The position numbers were made by a program, and so were the translations under genes. From Osedax fenrisi (lineage: Eukaryota; Annelida; Polychaeta; Sabellida; Siboglinidae), in assembly GCA_964019155.1 (NCBI GenBank), contig OZ025241.1, forward strand, positions 9,714,721 through 9,778,720: a stretch of 64,000 nucleotides of DNA, read 5' to 3'. Shown piece by piece: positions 27,890 to 40,793 of the stretch. The first letter of the stretch is position 1; the number at the start of each line of letters is the position of its first letter. Under the pieces are notes generated by a model. The model made no database searches. It was given only the letters and a program-made list of their open reading frames with translations, and was not told the DNA's origin.

Positions 27890-28575
27890 TATATCAAACT
27901 ACTCGAACATCTAATTTTAAAAATATAACTTCTCGACTACCTAATTTTCAATACAACATATTAACCATCTAATTTCCAATATTATAAGATCTCAACTACA
28001 TAATTTTCAATATTAAGACATTTCGACAACATAATTTTCAATATTATAAGATCTCGACTACCTAATTTTCAATATTATAACATATCGACAACATAATTTT
28101 CAATATTATAAGATCTCGACTACCTAATTTTCAATATTATAACATATCGACAACATAATTTTCAATATTATAAGATCTCGACAACATAATTTTCAATATT
28201 ATAACATATCGACAACATAATTTTCAATATTATAAGATCTCGACTACCTAATTTTCAATATTATAACATATCGAAAACATAATTTTCAATATTATAAGAT
28301 CTCGACTACCTAATTTTCAATATATAACATATCGACAACATAATTTTCTATATTATAAGATCTCGACTACCTAGTTTTCAATATTATAACATATCGACAA
28401 CATAATTTTCAATATTATAAGATCTCGACAACATAATTTTCAATATTATAAGATCTCGACTACCTAATTTTCAATATTATAACATATCGACAACATAATT
28501 TTCAATATTATAAGATCTCGACAACATAATTTTCAATATTATAAGATCTCGACAACATAATTTTCAATATTATAA
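27890..28575. repeat. 31-bp satellite, about 22 copies
   Basis: Units ATAAGATCTCGACTACC / ATAACATATCGACAACA each followed by TAATTTTCAATATT; the two variants often alternate. Confidence 0.95.
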
Positions 28576-28976
28576 ATGCTCGAATTTCAAATTTTTAATA
28601 TCTGAATATCTCATGAATCAAATGTTGAGAGATTGAATATAAAAAGAATTATTTGATATCAATGTATTAGAATTACAATTTGTAAATCATTTAATTGTAA
28701 ACGAATAATAAGTAATCGAATCGAATACTTATTTGCTATTTATTTACATCTTTAATTCAAAAAGTCTCCTAAGTAGCTTTTGTAAGTAACAATTGTTACA
28801 GGTTTAAATTGCCTCAGGGTATAAGTGTCCATCTAATATATTATTTATCATAAATGAATTTATAAATAGATAGCGAAATTACCCATATATGTTATCCTAC
28901 ATTTTACTTAGTAAAATATATTTAAATGCCCTATAATAATTTTTTTTGGTAGTTGCCCTGAAACCTAGAATGAACA

Positions 28977-29024
<48 letters not shown>

Positions 29025-29191
29025 AATATATATATGGTCTAGTTTTGTATTTTACTACCATGTACTTGATTGACACTTTATTTACGGTCTTATATTGTTT
29101 GGGTAATTTACTGCCTTGCATTTGATTGGCTATGCGTGAACTCCTTTTTATTTAATTACGCACTATTTTATTTACGGTCTTATCGCGTATA

Positions 29192-29345
29192 TACGTCGAA
29201 ATTCTGCTTTAAATCAGTTTTAAATCTGCTTTAAAAATTTAAAGCGTTTTTAAAGCAGATATATTCTGCTTTAATAAAATAATATTAAAATCTGCTTAAA
29301 ATCTGCTTTAACTTTCGATTCTGCTTTAAATCTGCCGAAATTGTT
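29192..29345. repeat. CTGCTTTAAATCTG satellite, right block
   Basis: Same units and orientation as 23945-24183. Confidence 0.85.
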
Positions 29346-29977
29346 TGCTGGGAAGTTTAAAATTAAATAATATAAAATTAATAATATACTATTATTATAG
29401 ATTTTGATAAGTATTACATTATTTGTTTGTTTCATTCTAGTATTTGTTTATTTGTTTTTAACATGTTCTGTTTATAATAAATTTAAAATTTATCATTTAA
29501 ATATTAAACTATATAACCCATATATAACTAATAATGTATTACTAAAACAGGATACAAAGATAAGATGAATTCTATAACGTTAATGTAGAAATTGAATATT
29601 TCGATGCCACTTAAAAAATAATGTATTTTATTTCTATTTTGGATTATTTTTACGCTATCTTTTATTTTTATTTTTATCATTTTTCGTTTATTTTTATTCG
29701 TTTCTATATGATTTATTTCTATTTTCGATTATTTTTCATTTACTGTAAAAAGTTTTAATTTCTTTAATTTTATAATTTCATATTATTCTTTGTTTATTTC
29801 TATAACGTATGTTATCGTTAGCAAATATTTATACTTTATACTATGTATTTGCTTAAATAAATTATCAATCAATAAACTAGTAGATTTTACTTTCCTCTAG
29901 ATTCTAGAATATAAGACATTCTAGAGAAATATCAGACATTATTGGAAGGAATATCAATATATATGTGTAAGTACTCA

Positions 29978-30026
<49 letters not shown>

Positions 30027-30341
30027 TATCCTCAAAACATGGGTGTAATGGAATAGATATGATTACAATAGTTTATTAAAATATATACTTTCTATAGGGA
30101 ATGCATTATATAGAGCTGGTAGCGTTTTAATAATAAATATAATTTAATAATAAGCATATTATTAAATTAACATAATCATTATCTATACATTATGAAGTCA
30201 TTTAATATAATTTAATATAATTATAAAATATTATTATAAATATTAATAATACACAGAAATTCGTTAATTTTATCTGATAAAAATATGATGTTATAAATAA
30301 TAATTTGTTATATTTTATTACTATAAATATATTAAAATTAA

Positions 30342-30378
<37 letters not shown>

Positions 30379-30715
30379 CATTTTCTTAATTACAATATTG
30401 ATAAATAAATTACATTTATAAAACTATAATTGAATCGAATTAATATTTAGCATTCGGCAAAAGTAAATATGATGTTTAATAAAATGTATATTATATACAT
30501 AATAGGCGTTGGTGTTTAATTAAAGTGATACATCAGGCGGAGACAATGAATAAATGATAATTGAATATATAATCCACGATACACACACACGTATATTAAT
30601 TAATACTATCGGTACACTTCGGGAAATAGCCTAGAACATTCTTTTCCAATAATAATAGAATGGCGAAACACTAATTCGATTAGCTTAGACAACGACGAAT
30701 GTAGTAAACTATCAG
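29346..30715. other. AT-rich intergenic DNA with (TA)n
   Basis: TA runs at 29980-30023 and 30347-30372. An inverted copy of the GCAAATAT hairpin repeat lies at about 29815-29880. No genes seen. Confidence 0.5.
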
Positions 30716-30717
30716 GT

Positions 30718-31380
30718 TGTGGGGGGATGTAGACCCTAGGTAGTAGGGGGTGTAGGGCCTAGGTTGTGGGGGTGTAGGGCCTAGGTAGTAGGGGATGTAG
30801 TTCCTATTTAGTAGTGGAGGTGACATAGGATCTATTTCATATTTAGTGGGGGGTGTAGGGCCTAGGGGTTGTATGGAGTACAGAGGACCTAGAGGTCATA
30901 GTGGGGGGGAATATAGGCCATTGTCATAGTGGGGGGTGTAGGCCCTATGTCATAGTGGGGGGTGTAGGACCAAGAGGTTGTAATGGTGGGTGTAGGACAA
31001 AGAGGTTGTAATGGTGGATGTAGGACAAAGAGGTTGTAATGGTGGATGTAGGACCAAAAGGTTTTAATAGTGGAATGTATGCTACCCAGAATTTAGTGGG
31101 GGGGATGTAGCACCCAGTCGTATGGGGTACATAGGTCGTAATAGGGGTATAGGCCATGATAATAGTGGGTAAGTAGGCCATAGTCCCCTAGTGGGGAAAG
31201 TAGGCCATAGTGCCCTAGTGGGGAAAGTAGGCCATAGTCCTCTAGTGGGGGAAGTAGGCCATAGTCCTCTAGTGGGGGAAGTAGGCCATAGTCCTCTAGT
31301 AGGGGAAGTAGGTCATAGTTCTCTAGTGGTTGAAGTAGGCCATAGTGCCCTAGTGGGGAAAGTAGGCCCCACTAGAGGTA
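30718..31380. repeat. G-rich minisatellites, including a 30-bp unit
   Basis: First GGGGGTGTAGG-type units, then from about 31165 seven copies of a 30-bp unit around GAAGTAGGCCATAGTCC. Lies just 3' of the CATIP-like stop codon. Confidence 0.9.
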
Positions 31381-31388
31381 CTGGTTCT

Positions 31389-31533
31389 CTATGACAGTAT
31401 TCGCATGAGATCTTTGATCTTGTTCTTGATGGTAGACTCGTGTTCGACTAGCAGGTTGTCGCTGTGCATCTGAGGGCAACCCTCCGAGGTGCTGCGGTCG
31501 AAGGCGGTGAAGTAGGCACGCGCTTCTGTTATA
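31389..31533 (-). CDS. CATIP: CATIP-like exon 10 (terminal)
   Basis: ITEARAYFTAFDRSTSEGCP ... KNKIKDLMRILS, TAG. The acceptor CACCAG is preceded by about 300 bp of C-rich sequence on the gene strand. Confidence 0.82.
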
Positions 31534-33534
31534 CTGGTGGGGGGTAGTGGTGTAGGTGGGGGTAGTGGTGTGGGGGGGGGGTGTGGGGTAGTGGTGGGGG
31601 TAGTGTGGGAGGTAATGTGGGTAGTAGTGTAGGGTAGTGGTGGTGTGGGGGTGTGAGTAGTAGTGTGGGGCTAGTGTGGGGTGGGGGTGGTGGTGTGAGT
31701 AGTGGTGGGGGTAGTGATGGGGGTAGTAGTGTGGGGGTGGTGTGGGTAGTGGTGTAGGTGGTAGTGATGGGGGTGGTAGTGTGGTAGTAGTAATAGTAGT
31801 AGTTGTACTAGTATTATGATTATTATTGTTGTATATAGTATTAGTAGTAGTAGTAGTAGTAGTAACGAAGATAAGTTAGCTAAGATAAAAATACACTATT
31901 AATAATTTTGTTAGTAAGACATATACAAATAATTCAGTATATTTTGTAGTTTAAATATTTTTATAATTTAAATTCATAAAATATTATATATTTATTATAT
32001 TCATAAAATATTATACAATTATATATATATTATACATATATGTATATGTATATTAAAGAATATACAATTTATTATCTATATAATACAAAATAATTATTAC
32101 ATTTATAAATATATGATATATAATAAATATTTAATAAATAAATTTATTAATTTACAAAATATTAATAATATATAAAATATTTGTTGAAAAATTTTATAAA
32201 AAAATAAACAATTAATAATTAAAGTAAATATCTTAATATTAGAAAAATTAAAAAATCTTTGGTATTTGTAAATGGTGGCACACCCATAGTCCCATCCCCA
32301 GTATCCTTATTTTGAAATCGCAGGTTATAGTGTATGGTAACCTTACAAAAAAATAATAAAAAATTTTAATAATTGAAAATATTAAATTAATTATTAAAAG
32401 TTAAATTATATTACTATTAATAATACATTGAAATATGTTATCATAGAAAACTAACCAACACTCCGGTTTTTTCATGAGTAAATGTTGAACAAAGTCGGAT
32501 AACAGACATTTGATTTCAGGATGAACGTCCATGTAGGATAGGTAGTCGTTCTTTAATTCCGACTGTTAACACCGATAATAAGATAAAAACAATGATGACA
32601 TTTGAATAATAGGCGCAGATGTGATTTATTGATTTTTATTAAGCAAATATATAATCGAAAGTATAAAGTTGAAATATTTGCTAGCGATAACATACTTTAT
32701 TGAAATAAAAACTTAATTAATTATTATTATTATCAGATTTAGGTGTTGCTAGGGAAATTATAGAAACTTTAATAAGAAATTATAGAAGCTATAATGCTTA
32801 TGGATAGAATTCTATTTTTATTAACAATTATAAGATTCAATATAAAATAAAATAATTGTACTTCTAGTTTATACAAATATGATCAAATATATATTTTGAA
32901 ACTTATAATGAAAATGATTAATTGAAATATCATGTTTATAATATAACATTACGAAATGTATAAGATAATAGGTATGTCAAGAGATAAGAACACAAACTTT
33001 CCTCTCGATGTACATAGAATTCAGCTGCATGTCGTCGTCTATTGAGAGATCTTTCTTAGAAAACGTCGGCTTTTCAATCTTGTCGTCAGCTGTGATGAAA
33101 CATAGAAGTGGTTGATATTAAGCGTTTATCGTGCGAGCAGCAACGGTAGAAATATGAATGTTATCGTTATTATGTAATGTTATTGATTGATAATTTATTT
33201 AAGCAAATACATAGCCGAAAATATAATCGAAAGTATAAAGTATAAATATTTGCTAACGATAACATACGTTATAGAAATAAACAAAGAATAATACGAAATT
33301 AAAAAATTAAAGAAATTAAAACGTTTTACAATTACCGTAAATTATTAGTTATTGATTTGTATTATTTTATTTTAGTGGTTTTCCTATCCTATCGAGGAAT
33401 TTACTAATAAAGATTTACTTATAACCAAATACCCGTTCAAAGTCGCTCGCACATTAAGGCCTCAGTATTATAAATATATAGTCATAGTATAATTTAAATA
33501 ATACGCTTCAAATTATAAATTAATATATAATAAG

Positions 33535-33566
<32 letters not shown>

Positions 33567-35604
33567 TAAACGACTAGATAAGCATTGCGCTTCTTCAATT
33601 ACCTTGGTCATGCCTAAATTCTGATATTATAATTATTATTATTATTATATTCTAATTAAAATATATAGCCTATTAGAATACAATACCACACGATACTATA
33701 CGCCGATGCCTATATACAATATACATGGTCAATGCGTGGTTACCGTGACAACACAGTACCGTGTAGTAGATCTGAAGGTAGTTCACAGAGATTCATCACA
33801 ATGGGCGACCCCACTTGAACTCTGCTGGCCAGATGTCTGTGCGTGTGTGTGTGTGTTAAGCGTGCGTATTAAGTAATGCATTGTTAGCAGCGATTCACTT
33901 GGTTACTGTATCAGTATATATATATATATGTATATGTATATATATTTATATATATAACATTGACTCCTGGAAGCTAAAGGTGGTCATGGATATACGCCAA
34001 GTGTAATGTTAATTATAGGTGGACGGGTATGTTATAATAATGATGAATTGTGATTAATATATAAATAGTGAATAAATTTTATAATTTTAATTAATTAATT
34101 TCAAATAATCATCAATTAGATATACAAATAAAATATATAATATACTAAATATTTAAATTATATAATATTTAAATATACAAAATTACAAAGCTAAATAATT
34201 GTAAGCAATAGAAGAGATATCTACGCTGTTCGGTGACAGGTAAATAGCAAATGTTCACATTTAAGAGTACACGGGGAGGATGGAGGAGGATGGTCACGCG
34301 GGGGGGGGGGGAGAGGTCAAAGGTTAACCCGTCGCTCATGAAGAAGTTCATCCACACCGTCGGTATCGCGGTGTCGATGAGTCGCTCGATGCCGTGTACG
34401 TCGAAACATTCGTTCTTGTTGACGACGTGCTGCCGACGAGGTAGGGGGCGCTACGGGTGAGGGGTGTACAGGGGGTACAGGGTGTAAGGGGGCGCTACGG
34501 GTGCGGGTGTACGGCGTAAGGGGGTAAGGGTAACACGTGAACGAATGAATGACAATAGTTTATCGAGTTCAGAAAGTACAATTTAACAAATACAATTTCT
34601 GCTCAAATGATAGAACAATATAATATTCTTATACGTAATCTATACTCACAAAGAGGGTATTCAGTGAATACTACTCACCAATGAAATAATGCATGCGAAC
34701 GTGCGTGTATGTATGTGCGTTACTTATATGTGACTAACTCGTGAAGTTTTCACTTATAACAAAATGGCTTTAATGTCCCTTCGAAGCCAGCATCATGTTA
34801 AAGTATCCGTGGTTTTAACGAGAGCCGATCATTTTTTTATAAACAATTATATATACGTTAACTTATAAATATTATTTAAAGACCTATTTTATTTTTCCAG
34901 GCAGGGATTGAATCAGCGTTAAGACTATGTGACTTTTATTATCTACAATAAATTATTTATTTGTAATCATAATGATATATATATAATTATTTTATATTCC
35001 AAAAATTTATCAACGTGGGTACTTCAGACATCCCCTAGAGATTAACATGGGGGAGATACAAATTATATAATGGAGTACATATACATTAACTATAATTCAT
35101 TATTTTGTATACTAATTATATTTACACTACACAAATAATCTCAGTTCTTATTAAATACATATTATATTTCAAGATTTCATTATTAAAATTTATATTTATT
35201 AAATTCTTGGATTTTGGTAGATTTACTAGAATGAAGTTTTATTTCTAGATATTGTTAATTGTTTGAATACATTTTATGGAACGATATTTTATATTATTAA
35301 TATATGTAATATGTAAAGAATACATATATTGAAAAGAATATAAAAATTAAGTACTAATAAAATATTTTAAAAACTATTTAAATAACAATTAATTATTTAC
35401 ACTGGTGGCGGAGTAAAAATATTCATCCTAAATAATGTAGAAGTACCAACAATTATATTTATTAGTAAATTTATGATTTGATCTAAATGCATAATTTTTG
35501 AATACTTTACTCTATCTAAACCAATATCATACGTATGTACAATGTACATTGTACATTGTACATGTCTGATACCATAGATATATGAGCTCAACAGGCAGTA
35601 ATTG

Positions 35605-35645
<41 letters not shown>

Positions 35646-36776
35646 TTATGTATATGTATGTGTATCTATATAATTACAAACTAATATATAATATTAATAT
35701 ATTATTATTATGTATAGATTAATTGATATAGGATATTTATAAATATGAGTATCTATAATATCGATATATATTTATAATATGCATTAACTTTTATAAAATG
35801 TAATATATTATAGATACATTTTATATATTGATTAATATAACCCTATTTAGGATAATATTATTTTCATCACTTATATTAATAAATAGAGTAATAATATTAG
35901 TTTCTTTGTATTATAATAAAACCAATAATTGAAATGAAAAAACCTAATACTGGATTATTAAAAATAAATCTAAATCTAATAATATTATAGCTGTTTATAT
36001 ATAAATAAATAAATAAATCAGAATTCTTATTTCATGTTGTAGAGCATGAAATAATGAATAAGTTAATAAACAAATGTATTTGTTTTTTTTTGGTGAGAAC
36101 TTCCCCAATCATCATATTCTAGATAAGTTAGTTTCTCATGAGTTATAAAATGTAAATATAAATAATTAAAATATATAGAATAAAAATATGTATCAATAAG
36201 TCATTAAAAATAAATGATATAAAAATTCACAGAAACGAGTTGAATTCTGAATGACAAACTATAAATGGAATAGAATAGCTAAACTATCACAAATAAAAAC
36301 TAAAACAAGCTGAAGGTATAATAAATAGTACCTGTAAAAAAAATAAAATGATTAAGAATGAAAATTAATTTTTTAATTGATTTTCATATTTTGTTAAATG
36401 ATGTTTTTTTAATATATTGTTGACGTTTTTTATATACATTTTTGTATATAATAATTTAGACATAAACTATTCCAATATTTAGGGCTTTTAAATGATAATG
36501 ATTTATGATGACGGCCTGATTTTATATAAGGTAATTTTTAAACTATGAAAAGTAAATATAACCTCTATGTACTAACATAAGTGGAGTGGCATAGCTCTGC
36601 ATTGGAGTCCATCGTAAGAAAGCGAACGGAGTTCCTGATGCCCACTTTGATCATCAGTCGCAGTAGAATTATATTACTTCCTGTCGAGTAATAGGTTAAA
36701 CAAAGGTCAAATATAGGTTAAACATTGGTCAATTATAGGATATACTAAGATATTTAGTTTAAGAATATACACAATT

Positions 36777-36809
<33 letters not shown>

Positions 36810-39800
36810 CTAACATAGAACCTATAAATAAAAAATATTAATATATCATATATATCTTTAATAATATAGAATTATATTATAATTTACAAGAATTCAATGG
36901 AATCAACTTTATTTCATTATATTATATAAATATATATTAGGCAATATAATAATTATAAGTATTAAAATATCTAATATCGCAATTGAATGTAACCTAATTA
37001 TAAAATAATGTTTATATACTATTCCGTAACATGGGCTTCAATAGTAGTAGAAATAGTAGTGGAAATAGTAGTGGAAATAGTAGTGGAAATAGTAGTGAAA
37101 ATAGTATTTAGTTGTATACGTATAGCGCAGGTTATATAACTGTACGCTTACATTATTTATTAATCGATACTATGATTTTAAAGTTAAGAAAATATATGAC
37201 ATTAAAGAATATTTGTAATAGAAATACATGTTGCGGTGAGGAAAATAATTATAAAATAGTCAATATTTCTATATAAAATAATGTCAATAATACAAATAAT
37301 AGTAGTGATTGTATTTATGTTTTAAAAATTATAAATGGGATCATTATTGTAACCTTTACATGACCTGAAGGATTTTAGCATAAGTAAAGCCTGCATGATC
37401 ATTAGTAATGCACAATTCACTGTATAAACTTATGAACTTGCAGAAATGTCAACGACATTTATGTAATCAAATGTATAGGGGTATAATATATAACAATAAG
37501 GAGTTTGTTATTAAAATACATTTTTTAATCTCCTTTCTCGAAAGCATATTTCTATTAAAGGGTTCCTTTTTTACTCATTATATAACTATATTGTATTATA
37601 CACATATTCCATGTGTATTAATTATTTATTTATATTATATAAGTAAAATAAATATTATTCACTCATTCGTAAACAATGATAAATGTAAAACAGAAAACAA
37701 ATGTTTAAGTTATCGTTAATTCACTATATTAATAATTAACATAAATAAGAATACAAGTAATAATACACATATATGTTTGCCTACGTGTGCCTATAGGATC
37801 AGGTGACATCTAAACCTTCGCTGATGAACCCGTGCATTTGTTGTTCTGAATAAGTCTTAGTGGATGTCTGTTTGTCCTGTAATGAGAATAACAATCGCTA
37901 ATGAGTGTATAATACAAATATAAAGACGTAATATTACATTATAGGTATACAATGCAATACAAATATTGTAGATTAACATGCACTAAAGTAACAAAGATTT
38001 GAATGATTTTTAATCTGTAATCAGAATTTCTGAACTTAGACAAAGGTAAATTAATTTAGTGAAAATAACACCGCTAATGTAAATATAAATATTTTCCGAT
38101 AAAAAAGTGAAATTTAAAAAGTTTAGAAATAAATATATAAGGGTGCGTTTTTCTCCTATATACCAATGTACCAATGTCCCTATGTACCCTCTGTATTCAT
38201 TATATGTAAATTCTAACGGTACGTTGTCACAATTGAAATGGTACACACTACATTTTTCACGTACCATGTACCACAGTACCAACGTACCACGGTACAAATA
38301 TACCATTTTAAATGCCCGTTATTATATATAAATACGTCATATTTATCAAAGATCATAAGATATGATTGAGAGAAGTGGTTTATAAAAAAATTAATAACAA
38401 ACATACAAATATTACAAAGATTAAAAACATAATTCATTTAGAATAATATGTACCATTATTCAAGTGGGTAAATTTAACATTAGTACGTTAGAAAAACGCT
38501 TGCTAACATGATAGCATTGCATATCGGTACAAAGTTATATTACAAAAAGAACTATATAAGTACACACTTAATGCGGAGTGTGACGAACCTCTCCTTGTAT
38601 CGTAGTCTTGACGATAGTGTAACTCTTGTCCTCGTTCAGTTGTATGGTGGTTATTCTCTCCATCTCGTGATTAGGAAGCTGGCGGCGGCGTATAGTGATG
38701 ATTGTTTATAGTTAGGTGTGTGCTGAGTTATATCTAATTATATAGTTATGTGTATTGAATTACATCTAATTATATACAATTGTGAATGATGAATATCTAT
38801 TGAGATGACAATTATTATGAATTCAGATACATTAGTAATATATATATATATAATTGTATATATAATATAATTATAAGAGATATACGAGTATAACAGATAT
38901 AGACCCTAAACTGTAGAGGTTTAAATATTGTGTATATAAAGTTATGTCTCAATAAATATATATATAAATTCATACATGATGATATATATCATGTTGTAAG
39001 TGAGAATCACAATGATATATATTTGTATATATAATGTTATTATTATTATTATTTTGGTGGAGACGTTTTATCCTATCTAGGAACTTAGGTGAATTTTTAC
39101 TTTCTAAACAATATATATATATGCACTCATACACATACACCCACACATACACCCACACATACACAAGTCCAGACCTTAACATATTCGGTGTGCTTCTGTT
39201 CGATGGTTCTAAGCGAGGAGTCAACCCAAGCCCTAATACTGGTACCGCAGGCCACCCCGTCCACTATACCGTGACTGTCGGCTGCGACGTTGTACAGCTT
39301 ATCTCCTTGGTAGGAACCGTAGCCTACATTTACCTGGGTGGGGGTTATAGGGGTGAGGTAGGGGTGAGGTGGGGGTGGGGTTGGGGTGAGGCGGGGGTGA
39401 TATGTGCGGAGGTGTGGTGATATGAGCGGAGGTGATAGGGGCGGGGGTGGGGTGGGGGTGATAAGGGTGGTGGTGAGGTAGGGGGTGATAGGAGTGGAGG
39501 TGAGGTGTGGGTTATAGGGGCGGTGGTGAGGTGGGGGTGATAGGGGCGGCTGGTAGGTAAAGTAAGGGGGTAATGGGAATTAGAGAGGCTTAATATGGAT
39601 AGTTAAGTATTAAAGGGAATAATGGTTGAGATTTATGGAATTAAATGGGAAGTCGAGATAATTAATGGTAGATAAAGGGAATAGTGTGAATTTTTTAAGT
39701 AAATAAAATAAGGGTTATATATGATGATTAGTAGAAATTCTTTTTATGAGATTGAAAATAAATTTTCTAAGTTTTCTAAATCATATTTTTAAATAATCCC

Positions 39801-40146
39801 AGTTTTATAATTTATTAATATTGTATTTCACTATAGTTATTAAATGATATTAATTATAGATGCTTACTATCATTTATTTATATCGAATGCATACATATGG
39901 GTAGGAAATTAACGCTTATAAAGCATACGATTACATTTAAGAGTACACGTGTACACTAACTCTAAAATCGCCGACTTCTTTTCCCTCCGTGGAATTCGTA
40001 ATCAGGTAATCGGAGAATAGGAGTTTCTTCACGTCGATATCCACTAAAGGACATGAAGGTTGTGTCGTTAGTAAGTTAATAGTGGCGTCGTTGATGTTGT
40101 CAATGTATCTCTTTGTAAAAAGGTCGGTTATAATATATATATCCAT
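31389..40146 (-). CDS. CATIP: CATIP-like protein (ciliogenesis-associated TTC17-interacting protein), 10 exons
   Basis: Exons, 5' to 3': 39961-40146, 39175-39333, 38589-38678, 37816-37876, 36577-36680, 34329-34450, 33760-33836, 32998-33089, 32462-32562, 31389-31533. They total 1137 nt, 378 aa plus TAG, close to the length I remember for the human protein. Family blocks seen: LLFSDYLI, SHGIVDGVACGTS, TKTYSEQQMHGFISEG, SNIILLRLM, RFLTMDSNAELCHSTY, HGIERLID, WMNFFMSDGHLASRVQVGSP, DDDMQLNSMYIERK, and a C-terminal RIIa/Dpy-30-like stretch (YLSYMDVHPEIKCLLSDF...LLMKKPDITEARAYFTAF). In vertebrates the protein is linked to actin organisation and cilium formation through TTC17; that role is inherited by inference. 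The ATG at 40146 opens MDIYIITDLFTKRY; extra upstream exons cannot be excluded. Confidence 0.82.
31537..31870. repeat. GGTGGGGGTAGT-rich tract in the last CATIP-like intron
   Basis: G-rich on +, so C-rich on the gene strand, directly upstream of the terminal acceptor. Ends in (TAG)n. Confidence 0.85.
31870..32455. other. AT-rich intron, nothing clear
   Basis: A less AT-rich patch at 32270-32345 has no splice sites that fit the neighbouring phases. Confidence 0.5.
32462..32562 (-). CDS. CATIP: CATIP-like exon 9 (RIIa-like segment)
   Basis: SELKNDYLSYMDVHPEIKCL then LSDFVQHLLMKKP, resembling RIIa/Dpy-30 dimerisation helices. Donor GA|GTGTTG. Confidence 0.82.
32630..32705. repeat. GCAAATAT hairpin repeat copy
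   Basis: AAGCAAATATATAATCGAAA then AGTATAAAG...ATATTTGCTAGCGATAAC. A further copy at about 33185-33260. Confidence 0.7.
32998..33089 (-). CDS. CATIP: CATIP-like exon 8
   Basis: DDKIEKPTFSKKDLSIDDDM then QLNSMYIERK. Acceptor CATCACAG, donor AAA|GTTTGT. Confidence 0.82.
33362..33460 (-). mobile_element. SINE fragment (3' part)
   Basis: Diverged tail block CTATCCTATCGAGGAATTTA and CTTATAACCAAAT, then a degenerate CGAAGCCGCTCTCG block. Confidence 0.5.
33760..33836 (-). CDS. CATIP: CATIP-like exon 7
   Basis: HLASRVQVGSPIVMNLCELP and SDLLH. Acceptor CGCACAG, donor CACG|GTACTG. Confidence 0.85.
34329..34450 (-). CDS. CATIP: CATIP-like exon 6
   Basis: RPLPRRQHVVNKNECFDVHG then IERLID...WMNFFMSDG. 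The start uses the acceptor CCCGTAG; an in-frame alternative seven codons later (CGGCAG, 34429) is also possible. Donor GG|GTTAAC. Confidence 0.78.
34738..34935 (-). mobile_element. tRNA-derived SINE copy
   Basis: Same blocks as 6286-6592 in reverse: GTCCCTTCGAAGCC, ACGAGAGCCGATCAT, AAGACCTATTT and the B-box complement GGGATTGAATC. Confidence 0.7.
34940..36570. other. AT-rich intron, nothing recognised
   Basis: Only TA runs (35610-35637) and a small TGTACAATGTACA inverted repeat near 35540. Confidence 0.5.
36577..36680 (-). CDS. CATIP: CATIP-like exon 5
   Basis: SNIILLRLMIKVGIRNSV...DSNAELCHSTY. Acceptor CGACAG, donor TAT|GTTAGT. Confidence 0.85.
37033..37105. repeat. 12-bp tandem repeat (AATAGTAGTGGA)n
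   Basis: About six imperfect units in an intron of the CATIP-like gene. Confidence 0.85.
37816..37876 (-). CDS. CATIP: CATIP-like exon 4
   Basis: DKQTSTKTYSEQQMHGFISE, leaving phase 1. Donor GAAG|GTTTAG. Confidence 0.85.
38137..38315. mobile_element. MITE, AAGGGTGYGTTTTT family, copy 2 (incomplete)
   Basis: Left end TAAGGGTGCGTTTTT, interior of GTACCA/GTACCACAGTACC repeats; the matching right end is not seen. Confidence 0.45.
38589..38678 (-). CDS. CATIP: CATIP-like exon 3
   Basis: 30 codons, phase 0 both ends: LPNHEMERITTIQLNED...KTTIQGE. Donor GAG|GTTCGT. Confidence 0.8.
39053..39110 (-). mobile_element. SINE tail fragment
   Basis: TTTTGGTGGAGACGTTTTAT and TAGGAACTTAGGTGAA match the complement of the SINE 3' end. 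Confidence 0.5.
39175..39333 (-). CDS. CATIP: CATIP-like exon 2
   Basis: 53 codons, phase 0 both ends. VNVGYGSYQGDKLYNVA, SHGIVDGVACGTSI, LRTIEQKHTEYVK. Acceptor CACCCAG after a long C-rich tract; donor AAG|GTCTGG. Confidence 0.85.
39336..39560. repeat. GGGGTGAGGTGGGGGTGATA-type tract
   Basis: G-rich minisatellite on +, C-rich on the gene strand, ending at the acceptor of CATIP-like exon 2. Confidence 0.85.
39961..40146 (-). CDS. CATIP: CATIP-like exon 1 (proposed start)
   Basis: ATG then IITDLFTKRYIDNIND...KKLLFSDYLITNSTEGKEVGDFR, donor AGA|GTTAGT. If an upstream exon exists, the acceptor would be CAAAG or CAAAGAG before ATACATTG, and the first 13 codons would be intron. Confidence 0.7.
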
Positions 40147-40289
40147 GTTATAACATTATATAATAATGAGAATATGTGTATATAAAGGAAACAATAATAA
40201 TTCGATAATAAAATGTATAAACGGTCGTCGGCGTAATACAAATAATATTACACGTGAAACGTAATACACCGCGATCCTGTGAGGCACAC

Positions 40290-40425
40290 TCGTCGCGATC
40301 ATCTGCGAATATTCGTAAATAATCGCGGTTTTGTAATCATCACTTTTTTAAACATGTTAGAGATTCGCGAATATTTGCGAATGGCAGGTTTTAGTCAATT
40401 ATTTGCGAATTATAGTCCGTCGAGC
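40290..40425. repeat. GCGAATATTYGCGAAT dispersed repeat
   Basis: TGCGAATATTCGTAAAT, TTCGCGAATATTTGCGAAT and GGCAGGTTTTAG. Weaker relatives at about 3435-3470 and 59258-59345. Confidence 0.5.
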
Positions 40426-40646
40426 GAAACTTTGCAAAAGCAAATGTTTCGAGCAAGAGTCACATGTGTGGACTTACCTTAAGGAGATGAATTCACCGGT
40501 AGTAAACGCATAGAATATAGCATGAAACGAGTATCTAATAAACGGTAACAAACGACTGGCAGCGATAAACTAATACCGATAATAATGGAGGTAATAACAT
40601 CTGAACGTGTGTATAACGTGTGTATAACGATGTGAGAGACACAAAC

Positions 40647-40793
40647 CGAGGTGATGTAGGATAGACTTGGGGGTCTGTCGTAGAGCACGTCTGCAACTGT
40701 ACTTGCGCAGGTAGTAGTCGGGTTCGGTTTTAAACGAGGTCGGGGACTGGGCGCCGCACGGGTTATCATTATAGATACTATCCATAGGTGTCG
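40647..40793 (-). CDS. Candidate exon, membership unclear
   Basis: Acceptor ACACTAG after a C-rich tract, donor CTCG|GTTTGT. Open frame TPMDSIYNDNPCGAQSPTSF...EPDYYLRKYSCRRAL...SILHHL with C/G-ending codons. Its phase joins the exon at 41105 (G+CG). It does not join CATIP-like exon 1 in phase unless an internal donor AA|GTACAG is used, which would give LRKYIDN. Confidence 0.45.

Larger units (their letters stand above)
25808..28979. mobile_element. 3.2-kb hAT-like non-autonomous element, nested
   Basis: Ends CAGTGTTCATTCTAG and CTAGAATGAACACTG, with ATATATAT on both sides (an 8-bp duplication would fit hAT, although it lies in a TA tract). GGGTAG and TGCCCT blocks recur near both ends. No transposase was seen. 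It lies inside the 5.0-kb element. Confidence 0.7.

Noticed and set aside
27890..28575. Regular 31-bp array as a CRISPR
   Set aside because: No unique spacers; it is a eukaryotic tandem satellite. The same applies to the 47-bp array at 53.2 kb.
32270..32345. Possible extra CATIP-like exon
   Set aside because: Adjacent exons 32462-32562 and 31389-31533 already join exactly in phase (GA+T) into the expected family sequence.
34251..34460. 69-codon + frame overlapping CATIP-like exon 6
   Set aside because: Shadow of the minus-strand exon, whose reading matches the CATIP family and splices in phase.
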